A stretch of DNA of 7,837 nt, from positions 1 to 7,837 of the forward strand of contig JAFZEK010000238.1 of assembly GCA_017560705.1 (NCBI GenBank). The letters run 5' to 3'. How positions within the stretch are numbered: the stretch's first letter is position 1; each line of letters starts with the position of its first letter. The stretch is from Bacteroidales bacterium (GTDB taxonomy: Bacteria > Bacteroidota > Bacteroidia > Bacteroidales > P3). This document shows positions 6,949 through 7,837 of this stretch, piece after piece. The position numbers and the translations under genes were made by a program. The notes under the pieces were generated by a model. That model saw only the letters and a list, made by a program, of their open reading frames with translations, was not told the origin of the DNA and ran no database searches.

Positions 6949-7485
6949 TCTACCATTTCTATTCTTCATAACTTACACTCTCATCGCAGACATTCCATAA
7001 TTTTATCATCTCTAATTGTTTTTCGAAGACCACATAAAGGCAATTTCTATAACTGTTTTGCCATAAAAAATGAGTTAACCCAAATAGTTCTACGAATTAA
7101 CTCGTAATAACTAAGCACCCTATATTTCTAATCCAAAACCACTATATTTATACATCAAAACTGCCATACTTTCATCCCAAAACAATGGGCGTTTCTAAGT
7201 ATAAACCACATAGTTTTCATCAATACGCAGCCACATCAGTTCTAAGCCTTAAATCACCAACAAAACAATTTTTAGAAGTTGACTTTACCCCAAAACTACA
7301 TCGAGGAAGAAAAGAAAATTACATCCAAGATAGAAACCGAACTTCATCCGAGAGGAAAATTATACCAGATCGGCAAAAAAATATATTACCATCTAGGGGC
7401 AGCAAAAAATCGGCTCAACGTAATAACCGTGAGGATTACAAATCAAAAAAAATCATAATTCCATCACCGATAGAGAAAAAAGGAG
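6949..7485. other. Gene-poor interval between the tRNA unit and the TetR gene
   Basis: I find no convincing gene in these 537 bases. A plus-strand frame from ATG 7185 to 7502 (105 codons) has random-looking Lys/Arg/Ser/Asn-rich content. It also runs through the TetR promoter, so I do not call it a gene. A second plus-strand frame (7279-7443, no ATG start) reads somewhat more like protein, including IETELHPRGKLYQIGKKIYY, but I recognise no family. On the minus strand one frame over about 7120-7288 contains readable stretches broken by in-frame stops and ends 16 nt before a hairpin with a T-run. Decayed sequence is possible. Confidence 0.5.
7065..7103 (-). terminator. Weak minus-strand terminator-like hairpin
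   Basis: On the minus strand, GAGTTAA pairs with TTAACTC (7-bp arms over 7072-7078 and 7097-7103) around an 18-nt loop. It is followed by A and then TTTTTT (complement of 7065-7070). The stem is short and A/T-rich and the loop is large, so it would be a poor terminator. Nothing upstream on that strand is a recognisable gene. Confidence 0.3.
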
Positions 7486-7494
7486 TAACTTTGC
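7486..7494 (+). promoter_or_regulatory. -7 element of the TetR gene promoter
   Basis: TAACTTTGC is an exact match to the Bacteroidota TAnnTTTG element with trailing C. The region 19-21 nt upstream lacks a TTTG, so the -33 part is weak, which suits a regulated promoter. The predicted transcription start, near 7500, lies at the left edge of the palindromes described next. Confidence 0.55.
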
Positions 7495-7498
7495 AAAA

Positions 7499-7528
7499 CT
7501 AACAAGATTGTTAGACAAATTTGTTTAA
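7499..7528 (+). promoter_or_regulatory. Two adjacent palindromes, probable TetR-type operator
   Basis: Site 1 (7499-7514), CTAACAAGATTGTTAG, is a perfect inverted repeat with 7-bp arms and a 2-nt centre. Site 2 (7511-7528), TTAGACAAATTTGTTTAA, is symmetric at 16 of 18 bases. Both share the core ACAA-NN-TTGT, their centres are 13 bp apart, and they overlap by four bases. They cover the predicted transcription start and lie just before a TetR-family gene, the standard place for an autorepressor operator. Binding by this protein is inferred. Confidence 0.6.
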
Positions 7529-7557
7529 TACTCTTATTACCTGTAATACAAAGATAT

Positions 7558-7837
7558 ATGACACAAAAAAGGATGCAAAAAATAAGAAACAACAGATACT
7601 AGATGCTGCAGAGTATGAGTTTTTGACCAACGGCTACGAAGCTACCAAAACTACACAAATAGCAGAACGAGCCGGTGTTACTCATACTATGCTCCACTAT
7701 TATTTCCAAACCAAGGAAAACCTCTTCAACAAAATATTTGAAGACAAAATAGAGACTCTAAAAGCCCCTATTGATGCTTTGGCACAAAACAAAGATATAG
7801 ACCTACGCGATAGGATAAGGGAAATAATAGAACTACA
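7558..7837 (+). CDS. TetR-family transcriptional regulator, N-terminal part, apparent frameshift at start
   Basis: From about 7584 the frame encodes a typical TetR N-terminal DNA-binding domain: KKQQILDAAEYEFLTNGYEA, then the helix-turn-helix TTQIAERAGVTHTMLHYYF (7650-7706) and QTKENLFNKIFEDKIE. The start of the ligand-binding domain follows and the gene runs off the window at 7837. The start is a problem. ATG 7558 is the only well-placed start, but its own frame stops at 7600-7602, and the TetR frame is displaced by one base. If the A6 tract at 7565-7570 were A7, the reading would be MTQKKDAKNKKQQILDAA, a natural TetR beginning. The alternatives are initiation at TTG 7521, inside the operator and in frame without a shift, or at ATG 7689, which would lose most of the helix-turn-helix. 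Likely a repressor of itself and of a nearby transport or efflux operon, but the target lies outside the window. The family call is firm; its functional state is not. Confidence 0.8.

Noticed and set aside
7185..7502. 105-codon plus-strand open frame before the TetR gene
   Set aside because: Composition is Lys/Arg/Ser/Asn-rich and random-looking, no family is recognisable, there is no promoter before it, and its 3' end covers the TetR -7 element.

Overview
The window looks like a chromosomal segment from a member of the Bacteroidota, most likely order Bacteroidales. Three things point there. Genes have A/T-rich leaders without Shine-Dalgarno sequences. Several gene starts are preceded by the Bacteroidota promoter pattern TTTG-N19/20-TAnnTTTG. 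The RecQ protein has the long C-terminal extension I associate with Bacteroidales RecQ. The genus cannot be fixed from what I can see.

Positions 28-5436 are read leftwards (minus strand). In transcription order they hold recQ (DNA helicase), pyrK and pyrD (the two subunits of the NAD-linked class 1B dihydroorotate dehydrogenase of pyrimidine synthesis), a strong intrinsic terminator, and a separate MFS transporter gene with its own probable promoter. No terminator is visible between recQ and pyrK (48 nt) or between pyrK and pyrD (58 nt), so these three may be co-transcribed.

Positions 5437-5562 form a divergent control region. The recQ and kdsD/kpsF promoters lie so close that their predicted transcription starts are only a few bases apart and each polymerase would cover the other promoter. 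To the right, on the plus strand, kdsD/kpsF encodes arabinose-5-phosphate isomerase (Kdo/LPS precursor synthesis).

Positions 6665-6948 are a compact tRNA unit: a near-perfect promoter, two identical tRNA-Lys(UUU) genes 29 nt apart, and a 14-bp-stem intrinsic terminator. A stretch of about 540 bp (6949-7485) follows with no convincing gene. It holds a minus-strand hairpin with a T-run and a stop-interrupted minus-strand frame that may be a gene remnant.

The right edge holds the start of a TetR-family regulator that runs off the window. Between its promoter and its coding sequence lie two adjacent palindromes sharing the core ACAA-NN-TTGT, centred 13 bp apart, as expected of an autoregulatory operator. 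Its only plausible ATG is out of frame with the TetR domain by one base, at an A6 tract, so the gene is frameshifted, mis-sequenced, or begins at a non-ATG codon. I see no defence system, CRISPR array, transposase or integrase. The least explained part of the window is 7065-7837.
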